The notes under the pieces were generated by a model. That model was not told where the DNA came from, did no database searches, and saw only the letters and a program-made list of their open reading frames with translations. A DNA stretch of 64,000 nucleotides from positions 29,772,368 through 29,836,367 of the forward strand of contig OW388292.1 of the NCBI GenBank assembly GCA_936450465.1. The letters are read 5' to 3'. Position numbers and translations under genes: made by a program. Below are positions 1 through 11,175 of this stretch, piece after piece. The DNA is from Gibbula magus (Eukaryota > Mollusca > Gastropoda > Trochida > Trochidae). Position 1 is the stretch's first letter; each line of letters starts with the position of its first letter.

Positions 1-635
1 CAACCAATAAATATTTGTGTACAACTGATGTTATTAAAAACAATTTGATTTTAATGCAAAACAAAGGATCAACCCAAATGAATCAACACGTAATATTTTA
101 GGCTTTTTGAATCCAAACAAAAGGATTCAAATCCTGTTTCTGCTTGAACTCTAGATTACTTTCAACACGTTTTCTGATGCATAAATGTGTCATTTTCGTG
201 AAATTATGTCAGTTCTCATTTTCAACAGGATATAAACATGATACTTGTATTTGCATCTATCATGTAATTTAAATTCATTGTTGAATGGGCAAAAGGCAAT
301 ATTGCTGAAGTTGTCACTGAAGTTGACTGGAATCCTCATTATAAAGGATCTCACAATACACCTGACTTCTTGTGAAAAAAGGTTATTCTTTAGTTTTCCA
401 TAATCTCAGAAACATGTTTCATAGAATAAAAAATTCAAAACCAACAAAATCTGTTTGAGATGATCCCTGAAATAAACCGAAAACTTAACACACAAAAATG
501 GAAGGTTCAACTGACTCACTTCATTGTGTGATATAAGGATATCCTTCAACCTTCAGATACCGGTAAGTTCTTTTTTTGGTTGATAATTACTTACAATCTA
601 CTTCTGGTTAATATGTTGCTATTGTTCCTTTTGTA
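1..635. other. Non-coding stretch, nothing recognised
   Basis: AT-rich sequence with no convincing open frame, RNA gene or repeat structure on either strand. It is probably intronic or intergenic DNA. Confidence 0.4.
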
Positions 636-845
636 ATGGTACAGAGGTGTATTCACCAGTGCAACGTTGCCATGAAGAATGGTTGTGTAGTAGGGTGAGA
701 TGAAAGTGTTACTAATAACATTGAAAGAGTATCACTCTCATCTGGACCGATCTCCAACTGTAGTGCTTGGGTCCTTTTTGTTGCTTTCACATTGAGCGGT
801 AATGATCGATTAATGTCAAATTAGGGTAAAGCACCTCTGTACCAT
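636..845. mobile_element. MITE-like element with 14-bp terminal inverted repeats
   Basis: The sequence ATGGTACAGAGGTG (636-649) is matched by its exact reverse complement CACCTCTGTACCAT (832-845), giving a 210-bp unit with perfect 14-bp ends and no coding content. No clear target-site duplication is visible, so a chance inverted repeat is possible. A small non-autonomous DNA transposon is the likelier reading. Confidence 0.4.
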
Positions 846-888
846 CCTGCAAAATCCTAGATATTTGCATCCAAATGACTGCTACAGT

Positions 889-1112
889 CTCCTGATTATG
901 CAACAGCTTTCGCCTCATATTGCTGAAGGTTGGTTATTCATTGCTATATATAGTGTGTATGTTGTCACCAAATGAAATGTTGCGATTTGAAATTTGATGA
1001 TCACTCATTGGTCATTTCATCCAGGCACTGCAAAATTGCTTGATTTAAGTAATTTTATTGCTGGTTATTAAAAGCATGATATGAGGCAAAAGCTGGTTCC
1101 ACAATCAGGGGA
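889..1112. mobile_element. Fold-back element with about 30-bp imperfect inverted ends
   Basis: The left arm (889-920, ending GCTTTCGCCTCATAT) pairs with the right arm (1079-1112, starting ATATGAGGCAAAAGC) with a few mismatches, leaving about 160 bp of non-coding sequence between. It lies just beyond the 636-845 element. The family is not recognised. Confidence 0.4.
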
Positions 1113-1297
1113 TTGATGGAGATACAAATACCCTGATGGGGGAAGATGCCGCTATGCAAGTGAGCCCAGAAAGTCTTGGGTTGGAACACTGCAAGTGGTA
1201 GTTTTAAACATCACCTATGTATGAAACTAAACTATGTTCCAGAGGAGTAAGTAACTGGCTGTCTCAGGTCACTACCACAGTAGGCAAACAGATATAA

Positions 1298-1585
1298 GGT
1301 GAGGTGAGTTGGGGTTTAACGCCGCTTTCAATAGTATTTCACTTATATCGCGGCTGCTAGTATTATAGCAGGGAGAAAGCCTGCAACGCCATGTGGCTAT
1401 GCATTGCAGTGAAACCTGAGAGCATCGGCTGGAACTAGCGAACCATGGGTGGTACTGCGCTGAGATTCAGTGTGGCATTGCACCCAAACCTTACTGCCTG
1501 TAGAACAGTTCTCTACTGCAGACAAAGTTGCCGTGCCCCTGGCGGGATTCGAACCCCGGACCTCTTGATCCAAAACTGAACACAC
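1298..1585 (-). mobile_element. tRNA-derived SINE, copy 1 (head lacks A box)
   Basis: This SINE reads on the minus strand. The Pol III B box appears on the + strand as GGGATTCGAACCCC near 1545-1560. The body includes a block around CATCGGCTGGAACTAG, and the 3' tail on the + strand reads GGGGTTTAACGCCGC. A 14-bp target-site duplication, GCAAACAGATATAA, lies at 1284-1297 and 1586-1599. Compared with the copy at 22759-23046, the tRNA-like head is shortened and the A box is absent, so this copy probably could not have been transcribed from its own promoter. Confidence 0.85.
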
Positions 1586-2360
1586 GCAAACAGATATAAA
1601 GAGATTTAAGAGGAGGATAAATCTGTCATCAATACACGGCTGTTCACAGGAGGAGATAAATTTTATAGTTATGTGTTTAGGGATTAGAGCCCCGTCATCA
1701 GACTGAGATATTTTTAAAATTGGAAATTTCAAAAAACGTATTTGAAAACATGTGGCACTTCTTTGGAGACCTAGCATTCAAAGTTTTAATAATGTTACCA
1801 TGGGCTTATTAGAGATCTGGCACTTGTTAGAGGAAATACTGTACATCTCTATAGGGAGTCTCTGGAGGACGAGGAAATCATGATACATACAGTATGATGA
1901 CACTACCGAAACTGGAGTGGGTAGAAACCTGATGTATATTTCCATACTTCCCTTGGTGTACGTGTGAAGTATGTGCAACATCCCACGCACGTTAAATTTT
2001 AGAGTACTTCCTAAACTTGTGACAGCATAAATTGGAATTGCATAACTAAAAGGATTTTAAATATTATTAAAGCAGACACTGTTACACAGTATTCCAATAT
2101 TCAAGGTTTCTCACAATACCAAATTTAAGAGTACCGGTATTTCCTAAAATTGTGACAGGATAAATTTTGCACCATTAAAATTATTTGATTATTTTTAACC
2201 AAAGATGACCACCATTATTCGGTATTCAATCAACGTTCAATTCTCAACACCATATCATAAGATCTTAAGGCCAAGCGTCCCCAGTTCCCCACTTCATAGG
2301 CATAGTTAATAAATTTCAGTCAGATATATACAACCATTTTGAAGTACAGAAACAAGGTCC

Positions 2361-2391
2361 CATTCTGTATCCCCTCCCTCCCTCCCTCCCC
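2361..2391. repeat. (CCCT)n microsatellite
   Basis: A short tetranucleotide tract of CCCT repeats with slight interruptions. Confidence 0.8.
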
Positions 2392-2493
2392 AATATCCTG
2401 GTTGGCAATAATAAGACCCATTCAACAGTCAGCATCCTGCTAATTTTGAGGCTTGCAAGATTATAATTTGACAATGAAATAGGCAAGTAAAAC

Positions 2494-2830
2494 CAGAGAC
2501 CATAAAATAAAGGGACTGGACTCAGCCGCAGACGGGAATATTTGTGTGCCTCGCTAGAACAAGATGGCGTCCAGGAAAAATTCGAAAGTGCCGATTCTGT
2601 TTCTCTTATGACTCATTTAATATAAAAATATTTCCTTGGTTACCAGGATTTATTAAATAAAGATATGATAAAGTTTCACTTTTGTATTGTAAATATTATA
2701 TGATGTTTCCAGTGTTGACTTTTTGCAATAACAGCAGGGCTTCAAGTCGGGTCAACTACACATCTGGCCGAGGCACACATAGTTGATGATAATCTACTGT
2801 CGAGTCTAGTCCCTTTATTTTATGGTCTCT
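2494..2830. mobile_element. hAT-like MITE with 8-bp duplication
   Basis: The left end CAGAGACCATAAAATAAAGG matches the reverse complement of the right end CCTTTATTTTATGGTCTCT. About 28 bp pair with a single mismatch. The flanks AGTAAAAC (2486-2493) and TGTAAAAC (2831-2838) agree at 7 of 8 positions, as expected for the 8-bp target duplication of hAT elements, whose ends often begin CAG. There is no transposase; the 337-bp body is non-coding. Confidence 0.75.
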
Positions 2831-2838
2831 TGTAAAAC

Positions 2839-5160
2839 TTAGAGGATGGCTACTTCTTGAGCTTATTTCAAACACTTGCAGAAAGTCATCTCAAACTGCT
2901 ATGGTTCCCTAAGTTGATGGCGGGGACCCCGGGGTATGTTCAGGAGTGCTAGGTTCCCATCGAGGAACTGAGGTACAGACACCTCTTAATGTAATCAGCA
3001 GAGTGAAGTATTCAACTTTTGAAAGAGCAGACGTCACCCTACTCAACCACTGATTGGCTGTTGAAGTAACAGGTTATATAATAGCAAATAAATGCCAATT
3101 TCAATTCTGCAGGAACACTAGCAGAATCTAACTCTTGCACCTAGATGAGGTAGAAGCCAATTGCCTCACTTTACAACCTTTAAGATACGTTTAAATGTGT
3201 CAAATAGCAGACTGTCAACATTTCCGACCGCTGGTTCATCAGGTACAAAGATTATAAACTTTTCTTCAGTAAGATTTTGTGTGCAAGGCAACTTGAAGTA
3301 AATATTTTCCTATATCTGTACATTTAATAGATGAAAAAGATTAACCTTAAAATTAAATATTGCTCAAGAAAGTTATAAAATCTTGGGTCCTGATACATGT
3401 ACACCTCACAATATTTAAAGTTTAACATTTGACCTTTATCCAATGGATTGTTTATTTTCCATTGAACTTTTAACTATGATCAATTCTGTATTTAGAAACT
3501 GTAGCTGTATCGATCAGTGGGGTCACGAATCAGTTAGTTTTTCTCAAGGTTCTGGTTGGTCAAGGGCAGAACTAGATGCCAAAACGGTTCTGTTTGATGT
3601 CACGGAACAGGAGCAACTTGTTTTTAGTGCATTTAATAAAAGAGAGATTGACACAATAGGAAGTATACAAAATATCAGTTTGCTATCACAACACTTCTGC
3701 ATAAAAGCCAGCTGATGTTTTAGTATACACCACTTATGCCATTGTGTATCTATTTCAATTCAATTAAATTTTTCTTCTGAGTCAATTGCTAAAATAAATT
3801 AAGGAAATAAGAGTAGGTTGAACAGGATTAATGTAAGAAAAGAGAATTAACTTGACTGATCAATAGCAAAATGTGATTTACAAAAATAATGAACTAAAAA
3901 CAGAGAATGAATACAAAATCATACAAATTCATGAAGTCCCTACATACATATTCATCTAAATACGACAAGAATATGAGGACATTTATGCTTCATGTCAAAG
4001 TCATATCACAGCTACGTTCTAGAGGCCAGTAACAAACGAAAGAAAAACCAAAACCTACTGCATCCCGAGAGAAATCAAGAAATTATCCATTATTGTATCC
4101 TGTAGGATCAAATATTGCAAAAGACCAACAGACGTCTGCCATATGTTCTGTGGCAGCCATCTTGTTTTGTTCATTCATCGATTGCATGCACTGATAGGTA
4201 GGAAACCATTGTAAGTAATGATGGCTAAACAGCTTAGATCTGGGAACTTGAACGTTCATTTTCACTCAATTTTATCAGTTTATTAGATTATTACATTATT
4301 AAATTGTAAAATGAGTAACATATTGTGACACTATCAGAACTAACAAAGTTTCCACAAGAATGCATCGATAGCAATTTTCTTTAGGCCATTACTTAGATTG
4401 TTTTCCATTGTTGATTTGGGTGAAAGGGGCACTTTGCCTTATATTCACTGTCTCCACAAAGAGGTTACACAATTCATATCTTCCCATGTAACCTCTGCTA
4501 CAATTGGTGAACATTTTTAACACAGATATTCTCATTCCTTCTTTAAAGGGAGTAAGTACATTGATGGAGTCCCATTGTGCTATGTAACAGACCTACCTAG
4601 TTGATAATGGTAGTTTATCTTACAAAACAATGTAAGGAGACACTACACATGCAAACACTCTTATCACATTTGAATCAGTTCGGCACATCTGACATTGCTC
4701 TTGGGTCAGGGAAAATAGTCATCTGGATCAATGAGGAAATTGCCTTGATTGAATTGCTCAGAAACATCTGGTTCAGAATACATTATACATATACACATAC
4801 TATACACAATATTGAATTTCTCTGCAACTTTGAATAAGCAATAGTCCTATTTGGATAACAATTTCAATGATTTTGAGTCTGGAAAAATTGCTCAGCAAAA
4901 TAGCTCAGAGTCAGGTAAATGGTTTAACAGCCCAAAAGTGTAATTTTATCAATTTAATTAAAGGGCATGAAACTATTAGCATTGACAACATATAACCAAG
5001 TTATGAGCCAATGATATGACAGATCTTATCACATATCGGTTGTGTGGTTAAGAGACAGAGTAAGTTATTAATGACACTGAACAGATGTAATTGGTGCATG
5101 CTTATCATACCTAACAAAAGTTCTGAACATACTGCCTCTGACTAAATATTTTGATAAATA
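2839..5160. other. Non-coding stretch, no gene supported
   Basis: AT-rich sequence. An open frame of 90 codons at 3443-3715 and one of 78 codons at 4601-4837 show no recognisable domain or convincing splice context, and are treated as chance. No other structure was identified. Confidence 0.4.
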
Positions 5161-5178
5161 ATATACAACTAGAATAGC

Positions 5179-5196
5179 GTTTGCGGGACACCGCAA
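5179..5196. repeat. Small perfect hairpin beside the TGACCTT repeat block
   Basis: TTTGCGG-GACA-CCGCAAA forms a 7-bp stem with a 4-nt loop. The motif AGCAGCTCCGA follows it and recurs near 6743-6753, after the tandem block. This suggests that the hairpin and the tandem repeats belong to one larger element of roughly 5160-6760. Confidence 0.5.
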
Positions 5197-5389
5197 AAGC
5201 AGAGCAGCTCCGAAACTTTGGGTCTCGCCTTTCCCTGTTCCGCCTTCTCCTCAACATAAATAAAAAGGGAATTTCTTTTGACAATTTTGTTTTCATTATT
5301 CAAGTTATTCTAACAAGTTGAATCATCACTGGGGTCACTTTTTACAACTTTGTTCTTAAAACCTATTTCTGATTTCAAAATTGGATCAA

Positions 5390-6665
5390 CAGATTAACAC
5401 GGCCTTAACCAATATCTCATGACCTTGAACTTGACCTTCAAGGTCACACCATCAATGAATTCTTTTCATTGTGTATAACAATCAGGCAATGACTCAAAGT
5501 GTTCATTGTTAGCATAAGGCATATTCACAATAGCACGCTTAATTTGTGAACTTGCTGTGACCTTGACCTATGAAAGATTTTAGCAAAAACGTTTTCAAAT
5601 CTTGGTCTTTCTCCAAAGTTGATATATACCAAGTAAGGGTCTGATAGCACAGAAGTTGTTGAAGTTATCGTGTTTACAAGGATTTTTGTAGTGATTTCAG
5701 AACTCATGACCTTGACCTTTGACCTTGAATGTGAACATGTCAAAATCATTCCTGAGATTTATAAGAAAGAAGCTACATATATGAGATGTTGATACCTTCA
5801 TGGAAAAAAGTTATTTAGTGATTTCAGAACTGGTGACCTGGACCCTATCTCGTGACCTTGACTTTTAAAATTCAAGGTCACACAATCAGTGATCACTTTT
5901 CATTGTGTATAACAATCATGTAATGATTCAAAGTGATAATAGTTGAAATAAGACATTTCGCAAAAGCATGTTTAAGTCTTGCCCTCGCTGTGACCTTGAC
6001 CTTTGACGGATGTTAACGAAAACCTTATCAAATCTTGGCCTTTATCCATAGTTGATATACACAAAATAAGAGCCTGATAGCACAAATATTTTTCAAGTTA
6101 TCATGTTTACAAGGATTTCTTTAGCGATTTCAGAACTTGTGACCTTGACCTTTGACCTTGAATGTGAAGATGTCAAAATCATCCACCAGGTTTATAAGAA
6201 AGAAGCTATGTATATGAGGTGTTAATACCTTCTTGGGAAAAGGTTATTTAGTAATTTCAGAACTGGTGACCTTGACCATATTTCGTGACCTTGACCTTTT
6301 AAATTCAAGGTCACATAATCAGTGATCACTTTTCATTGTGTATAACAATCATGTAATGATTAAAAGTGTTAATAGTTGAAATATGACATTTTCGCAAAAG
6401 CATGCTTAAGTTGTGCCCTCGCTGTGACCTTGACCTTTGATGGATGTTAGCGAAAACCTTTTCAAATCTTAGCCTTTCTCCATAGTAGATGTACACCAAA
6501 TAAGAGCCTGATAGTACAAATATTTTCAAGTTATCGTGTTTACAAGGATTTTTTTTAGCGATTTCAGAACTCGTGACCTTGACCTTTGACCTTAAAAATA
6601 AACATGTCAAAAAAATTCCCCAGGGGCATAAGTAAGAAGTTATGTGTATGAGTTCTCAAAACCTT
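5390..6665. repeat. Tandem repeat of about 432-bp units rich in TGACCTT
   Basis: About three diverged units are visible. The anchor TTTCAGAACT...TGACCTTGACCTTTGACCTT recurs at about 5694, 6127 and 6560, a spacing of about 432-434 bp. A second anchor, TTTCAGAACTGGTGACC, recurs at about 5820 and 6252. Each unit also carries a stretch around TTTCATTGTGTATAACAATCA. A CGG-rich tract (about 6700-6720) closes the block. The minus-strand frames at 5525-5749 and 6326-6610 are translations of the repeat, not genes. The layout, with tandem core units beside a short microsatellite and a hairpin, would fit a non-autonomous rolling-circle element, but that is inference. Confidence 0.7.
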
Positions 6666-6919
6666 TTAGGAAAAAAGTTATAGCGAATACAAAAGGCGTG
6701 TGCGGCGGCGGCGGCGACGGAAACTGCACAAAAACTGAAAAGCAGCTCCGACTTAGGAAGCAGAAGAGAGATGATTTAGATTAATCTGTGGTGATTCACT
6801 CGTGTATGTTAACAGTAGATTGTTTTTCAAGAATCCACTGCCCAAGGACTCTCTAACTCAAGTGAGGTGTCAAGTTAGGATGTTTAGAATCCTGAGCTTA
6901 CATGTGAAATGATCATTAA

Positions 6920-6976
6920 GTGAGTGAGTTATTGCTTAATGCCGCCTCTGCAGTATCGCAGCCATTAGGGGCGAGA
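6920..6976. mobile_element. SINE tail fragment
   Basis: The stretch GTGAGTTATTGCTTAATGCC followed by a GCAGCCATTAGGGGCG-like end matches pieces at 15477-15535 and 42074-42135. It resembles the conserved 3' tail (TTTAACGCCGC) of the full SINEs in this window. It is a short degenerate relic. Confidence 0.5.
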
Positions 6977-7085
6977 AATGATCATTGAATTTGAACTGTA
7001 GATAAATAAGTCTTTATATAATATATGTATCTCGGAATATCTGTATGCAATGATATAAAAAAAACTTGTAAACTTACTAGCCTAG

Positions 7086-7165
7086 TGTTGATGCTATGAT
7101 TCAAACCCACAACCCGTCACTATCGAGCTTTAATAGTGCTTTTATCCACTCGACTACCGCTTATC
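7086..7165 (-). mobile_element. tRNA-like SINE head of a second type
   Basis: Read on the minus strand, an A-box-like TAGTCGAGTGG is followed about 50 nt later by a B-box-like GGGTTTGAATC. The spacing and the lack of a closed acceptor stem suggest a tRNA-derived SINE head rather than a functional tRNA gene. It differs from the common SINE of the window. Confidence 0.45.
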
Positions 7166-7335
7166 CCTGTTAAAAATGAACTTGTTGTCAGTTTGAACAG
7201 TGCTTATGCACGAGACAAAAAGAACATGAAAAGCACATGCAGTGTGACCAAAGAACTTTCAAGAAGCTTGCAAGGCTGGTGGTTTTTTAAATTTACTTCT
7301 CCCCATGCATTTTCAATTAAATGAATAATGCTTTT

Positions 7336-7486
7336 TCTTGAAATATTTCACTTATTTCATAGTAGTTGATATTACTGCAAGAAGAATGCCTGTAACAACA
7401 CATTGCATTGAAACCTGAGAGTGTTGGCTGGAACTTGTAAACATGGGTAGCACTTAAATATATAGCTATGCAACCAAACCAAACAA
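7336..7486 (-). mobile_element. Degenerate SINE copy
   Basis: The block aligns by eye with the body of the 1298-1585 SINE: a TATTTCACTTAT-like start, GCCTGTAACAACA for GCCTGCAACGCCA, GAAACCTGAGAG and GGCTGGAACT. The promoter head has decayed or is missing. This is an old insertion. Confidence 0.6.
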
Positions 7487-7599
7487 ACAGAAACTTGAAT
7501 CTGGTAGGAATATGCAAGACCTGTATAAAGCCTCAGAGGTCCTTCTGAATAGATGGAATGTGTCTCAATAACCTCTTGATTAACAAGCATGATTGAATT

Positions 7600-9110
7600 G
7601 CAGGCTACAATTACACTTATTCATTGATGACTACATATCGAATAAAAGCCTTTAATACAGTCTAGACCCTCATTCAGCAAGTACAGGTTCAACTGACTCC
7701 GTAATATACAAAACCAAGAAAACAGCATTAAGGAATTCAAAACAAATAGACTATATTTCAGTCTCCTGACACCTGCGCACAGTCTAGAACTTCAGAAGTA
7801 CCGTGAATAGAAGGAATCTGTGTCAATAGCTGTGATTAACAAGTACACCATCATTACATTGTAGGTTACCATTACACTTATTTATCAAGAAACACACTAT
7901 ATAATTGACCATTACATCGGATTTGAATCAATCAGCCATGCTGAGAAGCCATTGATCATAATTCTATATCCAGCTGTCAATAAGAAAACAGAGTATGATT
8001 CATAAAATGTTGTAAAGAGTTGAATATTAGACTATTGAAGATGATGTTCCTCACTGTAATCAAATTTGTAATAGGGGGCTCTTATTCGGATGTCAAGCCA
8101 AAAACATTATCTTGTTTGGGAACTGAGAGCATTTAACAAATCTTGACTGTGATATTTTATGAACGGCAAAAACAATTCCTCAACAAGGTGTGAAAACTCT
8201 AGGTCAGTGTTGGGTTGACACAACCCTGTAAGGAGCTTCTTGCAGACTGTTGCATTGTGGAGATTATCTTAATTGTTTACTTGTTGACATATATCCGCAA
8301 GGTTTGAGTTTATTCATGGACACAAGGAGACAAGCTTGACGTGCTTGTAAGTCATCTAAAAACATCCTGCGACACTAAGTGGAAAATGAGATTGGCAGTC
8401 AGGTTAGCTTCACCATAAACATGATGGGATCGTGTTTGAAGGACATTTTCTTTAGAAAATAATGCAAGGCAAATAAAGAATAAAAACATTGTTAAACAGA
8501 ATTTGGGGAATATTTAGATTAATATCTTAGATGCTGGATGTAAAACACATTGTTTACACTCTAATTTTAAACACTCACAAAGTTCACAAAGTCGATTGTT
8601 TACTGAAAGAAAAGAGGAAACATGACATTTCTAAATGTGGTTCTCACCACATAAAAACAATGAGAATGTTTGTGATTCAAGCTATTGTCAACATTATTTT
8701 GGACAAAGGATCTCAAACAAAAGCAATTTATGATGATTTATAAAAACTTTCAGCTGATGTAATAACATGATTAACATTTATCTGCCAAAGTATATTTAGC
8801 AGCAAATAATTCCTTCTTCAGCAAGACTAGACAAACTGAATATGGAACCAAAAGCAGAAGTAGAGTCATACGGATTAAGGTACAGGAATTATTAAAATTC
8901 CATATACTAAAGTTTAGTCTACATTCCTAACTGACAGTGGTTGAAATTGAGGACTTGGAAATTTATTAACCCTTTCACCACTAAGGAAACCTGAACGCTA
9001 ATACGTTTAAGGGTTAAACCACAGGGATTCATTCATACTAAGCCATGAGGAATGACTGAGTCACTCAGTACGGTATCTTCCTCATTCAGATGGTCAGAGG
9101 TTAACAGTCA
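7600..9110. other. Non-coding stretch, nothing recognised
   Basis: AT-rich sequence without a supported gene. The only local structure seen is a short near-palindrome, ACTGAGTCACTCAGT, near 9056-9070, containing an AP-1-like TGAGTCA. It is too short to interpret alone. Confidence 0.35.
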
Positions 9111-9130
9111 GTGCCCACTAAACCATCAGT

Positions 9131-9427
9131 GAAAACAACCAATCACTGACCCTTTAATTTGTAAACAACCAATCACTGACCCTCTAATTTGAAAACAACC
9201 AATCACTGACCCTTTAATTTGAAAACATCCAATCACTGGCCCCTTTAATTTGAAAACAACCAATCACTGACCCTTTAATTTGAAAACAACCAATCACTGA
9301 CCTTTTAATTTGAAAACAACCAATCACTGACCCTTTAATTTGAAAACAACCAATCACTGACCCTTTAATTTGAAAACAACCAATCACTGACACTTTAATT
9401 TGAAAACAACCAATCACTGATCCTTTA
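9131..9427. repeat. 30-bp minisatellite carrying a CCAAT box in every unit
   Basis: About ten units of roughly 30 bp, with the core AACAACCAATCACTGACCCT followed by TTAATTTGA. Units differ by single substitutions and one 1-bp indel near 9241. Because the period is a multiple of three, the minus strand shows an open frame with a ten-residue repeat (IGCFQIKGSV). This is a by-product of the repeat, not a gene. Confidence 0.9.
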
Positions 9428-9589
9428 ATAACAAAGTCTGGTACAGCTGAATTCTTGAATTCCTTATCTCTGCCTTACACCATTCACAGACCAGGGGGAC
9501 TTAGTAGTATTGATGTAGGTCTCACTCAATACCGTATCTACTCTCAATCAAGCTCAACTCGGGAAACTCTTAGTTGAGGCCTTCACAAG

Positions 9590-9735
9590 CAACATCTTCC
9601 ACCTGATGAAGGAGTAACTATGACTCCAAAACATCATGTTTTTTCACATTAAAGAAGTTGTTATCAAGGAAATCTTTCTGTTCTTGTGTATGCCAATTCT
9701 AAATGCCCTTCAAAGACTTAAATCTTTCACCTGCC
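9590..9735 (+). mobile_element. Penelope-like element terminus with hammerhead-like core
   Basis: CCTGATGAAGGAGT and ACTCCAAAAC form a CTGATGA core, a 5-bp hairpin stem (GGAGT/ACTCC) and an AAAAC in place of the expected GAAAC. The tail ATTAAAGAAGTTG follows. The same order (core, hairpin, GAAA-type motif, then TTAATA/ATTAAAGAAG-TTG) is seen at 19573-20502 beside a GIY-YIG fragment and at 49813-49982, so this is read as a PLE 3' end. Its downstream part (AAATCTTTCTGTTCTT... ATGCCCTTCAAAGACTT) recurs at 11693-11776. Confidence 0.5.
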
Positions 9736-9909
9736 TTTACAGGTATATTCAAACCAACCTGAAACAGGGGCAACCAGAGAAAGGTCTCAATTTGCTTCAT
9801 TCAAATTTCACTTTTTTAGAAAATATTTTCATGCATTATTGAATTGAATATTTCACTTTTTCTTCTACTTATTGAACGTAATGATGGTTTTGGAAAAACT
9901 TGTAACTTT

Positions 9910-10002
9910 ATAATGGTGGATCTTCGAAACAGTGACTCGGACAAAGAGCAACTTCACAAAATTTTAAGCTTCAACACTGCAAAAAGTAAAGTAAATCCAG
10001 CC
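9910..10002 (+). repeat. 93-bp direct repeat, left copy
   Basis: Identical over 93 bp to 10660-10752 and immediately flanking the LINE fragment. It is read as an unusually long target-site duplication. Confidence 0.9.
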
Positions 10003-10659
10003 AAGTCAAGTCAAGTATGTTTATTCATGTGTTTAGGCCATAGGCCCATGTACATGTACAAATAATAACACATTCCAAGTTCAATAATACAAAAGTTATA
10101 ACCCTAGGGTTGCATGCCTTTTAAGGAGGCTGTGATACACATATTTACAAATATTAAACATCATAGCATCTTTGTCTGTCATTATGAGGCATTTAAACTT
10201 AAACATATTTGGGTTAGTACAAAAATAGGGTGGAAAATATTGTTTTCTAAGATCACTATATTTTTCACATACAAGTAAAAAATGATATTCATTTTCCACG
10301 TCTAAATTACAAAGTGGACATATTCTTAAACAGTAATCAATATTGGACCATCTGCCTTCATTTGCTTTTAGTCTTAGTAATCCGGCTCTTAATCTTATAT
10401 ATACATTTCTATATTTTCTCATGGTTATTGCAGTTAAATATTTTTCTGGAGACAAAAGGCTTTTATACTCCTTATACAATCTATATCTTGTACTATTATG
10501 TAGAACACTAGTCCATGACTGATAAAACATATTTATAGCAACATCCTTAAATCTTTTAAGAAATAATAACTTATTGCCAACTGATTGACTAATCCACACA
10601 AAACCAAATCCATGGTTAAATAACAACATTCGCATTGATGATACATAGTTTGAGTATCC
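10003..10659 (-). mobile_element. 5'-truncated LINE insertion
   Basis: A 657-bp insertion lies between two identical 93-bp direct repeats. On the minus strand it holds the C-terminal end of a LINE ORF2, then a short 3' untranslated region ending in an ACTTG-type simple repeat (read on the + strand as AAGTCAAGTCAAG at 10003-10015). Short simple-repeat 3' tails and 5' truncation are normal for several non-LTR retrotransposon clades. The identity of the flanking repeats says the insertion is young. Confidence 0.85.
10096..10659 (-). pseudogene. LINE reverse transcriptase ORF, C-terminal fragment
   Basis: About 188 residues of the C-terminal region of a non-LTR retrotransposon polyprotein, downstream of the reverse transcriptase domain. 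The key feature is a zinc-knuckle-like C-x2-C-x8-H-x4-C in CPLCNLDVENEYHFLLVC, followed by a KYSDLRKQYF-type segment typical of LINE C-termini. The open frame runs further upstream to 10707, but those first residues are encoded by the flanking 93-bp repeat and are not part of the element. The reverse transcriptase and endonuclease domains are absent, so it is a dead 5'-truncated copy. The clade is not assigned. Confidence 0.8.
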
Positions 10660-10752
10660 ATAATGGTGGATCTTCGAAACAGTGACTCGGACAAAGAGCA
10701 ACTTCACAAAATTTTAAGCTTCAACACTGCAAAAAGTAAAGTAAATCCAGCC
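10660..10752 (+). repeat. 93-bp direct repeat, right copy
   Basis: Identical to 9910-10002; the second half of the putative target-site duplication. Confidence 0.9.
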
Positions 10753-11138
10753 CTAAAATGTAAGATGCACATGGCAACCATCTCAGCTCTTGTCTCATTC
10801 ATTTACCAAATTGTGCTTTAACCAGAACAATGTAAGTTTACAAGTCGATTGATTGTGAACAAAACCCTGCAGTCTACTGCGCAGTACAACGTAACCAGAT
10901 TTCAAGATTTGTAATTCAATCAAATTGCTCAGAATATTTCAGATTATCCGACAAACATTTCCCTTGAAGTATTTACTCAATTTATCAACTAAACCAACAT
11001 TTATGAATAACAAACGAACCTGGGCACACAGACATTCCCCTCTAGATTCAGTTAGTATGGTATCAGTAAACATAATTAGCTCTGTGCATTTTGTAGCATT
11101 TGGGATCTAAATTTGTTTAAGAGAGTTAAATATTCTTC

Positions 11139-11175
11139 AGCATCGTTTGGGCAATATTTCAGCCATTGGTGGCCC
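11139..11175. mobile_element. Short SINE tail relic
   Basis: GTTTGGGCAATATTTCAGCC matches the tail motif at 42104-42121 (GGGCAATATTGCAGCC). It is very short. Confidence 0.35.

Noticed and set aside
3443..3715. 90-codon + strand frame
   Set aside because: No recognisable domain and no convincing splice or promoter context; chance frames of this length are expected in 64 kb.
7086..7165. Functional tRNA gene
   Set aside because: A- and B-box-like words are present but no closed acceptor or anticodon stem could be drawn; a SINE head is likelier.
9214..9417. Frame with a ten-residue repeat IGCFQIKGSV
   Set aside because: It is the translation of the 30-bp minisatellite.
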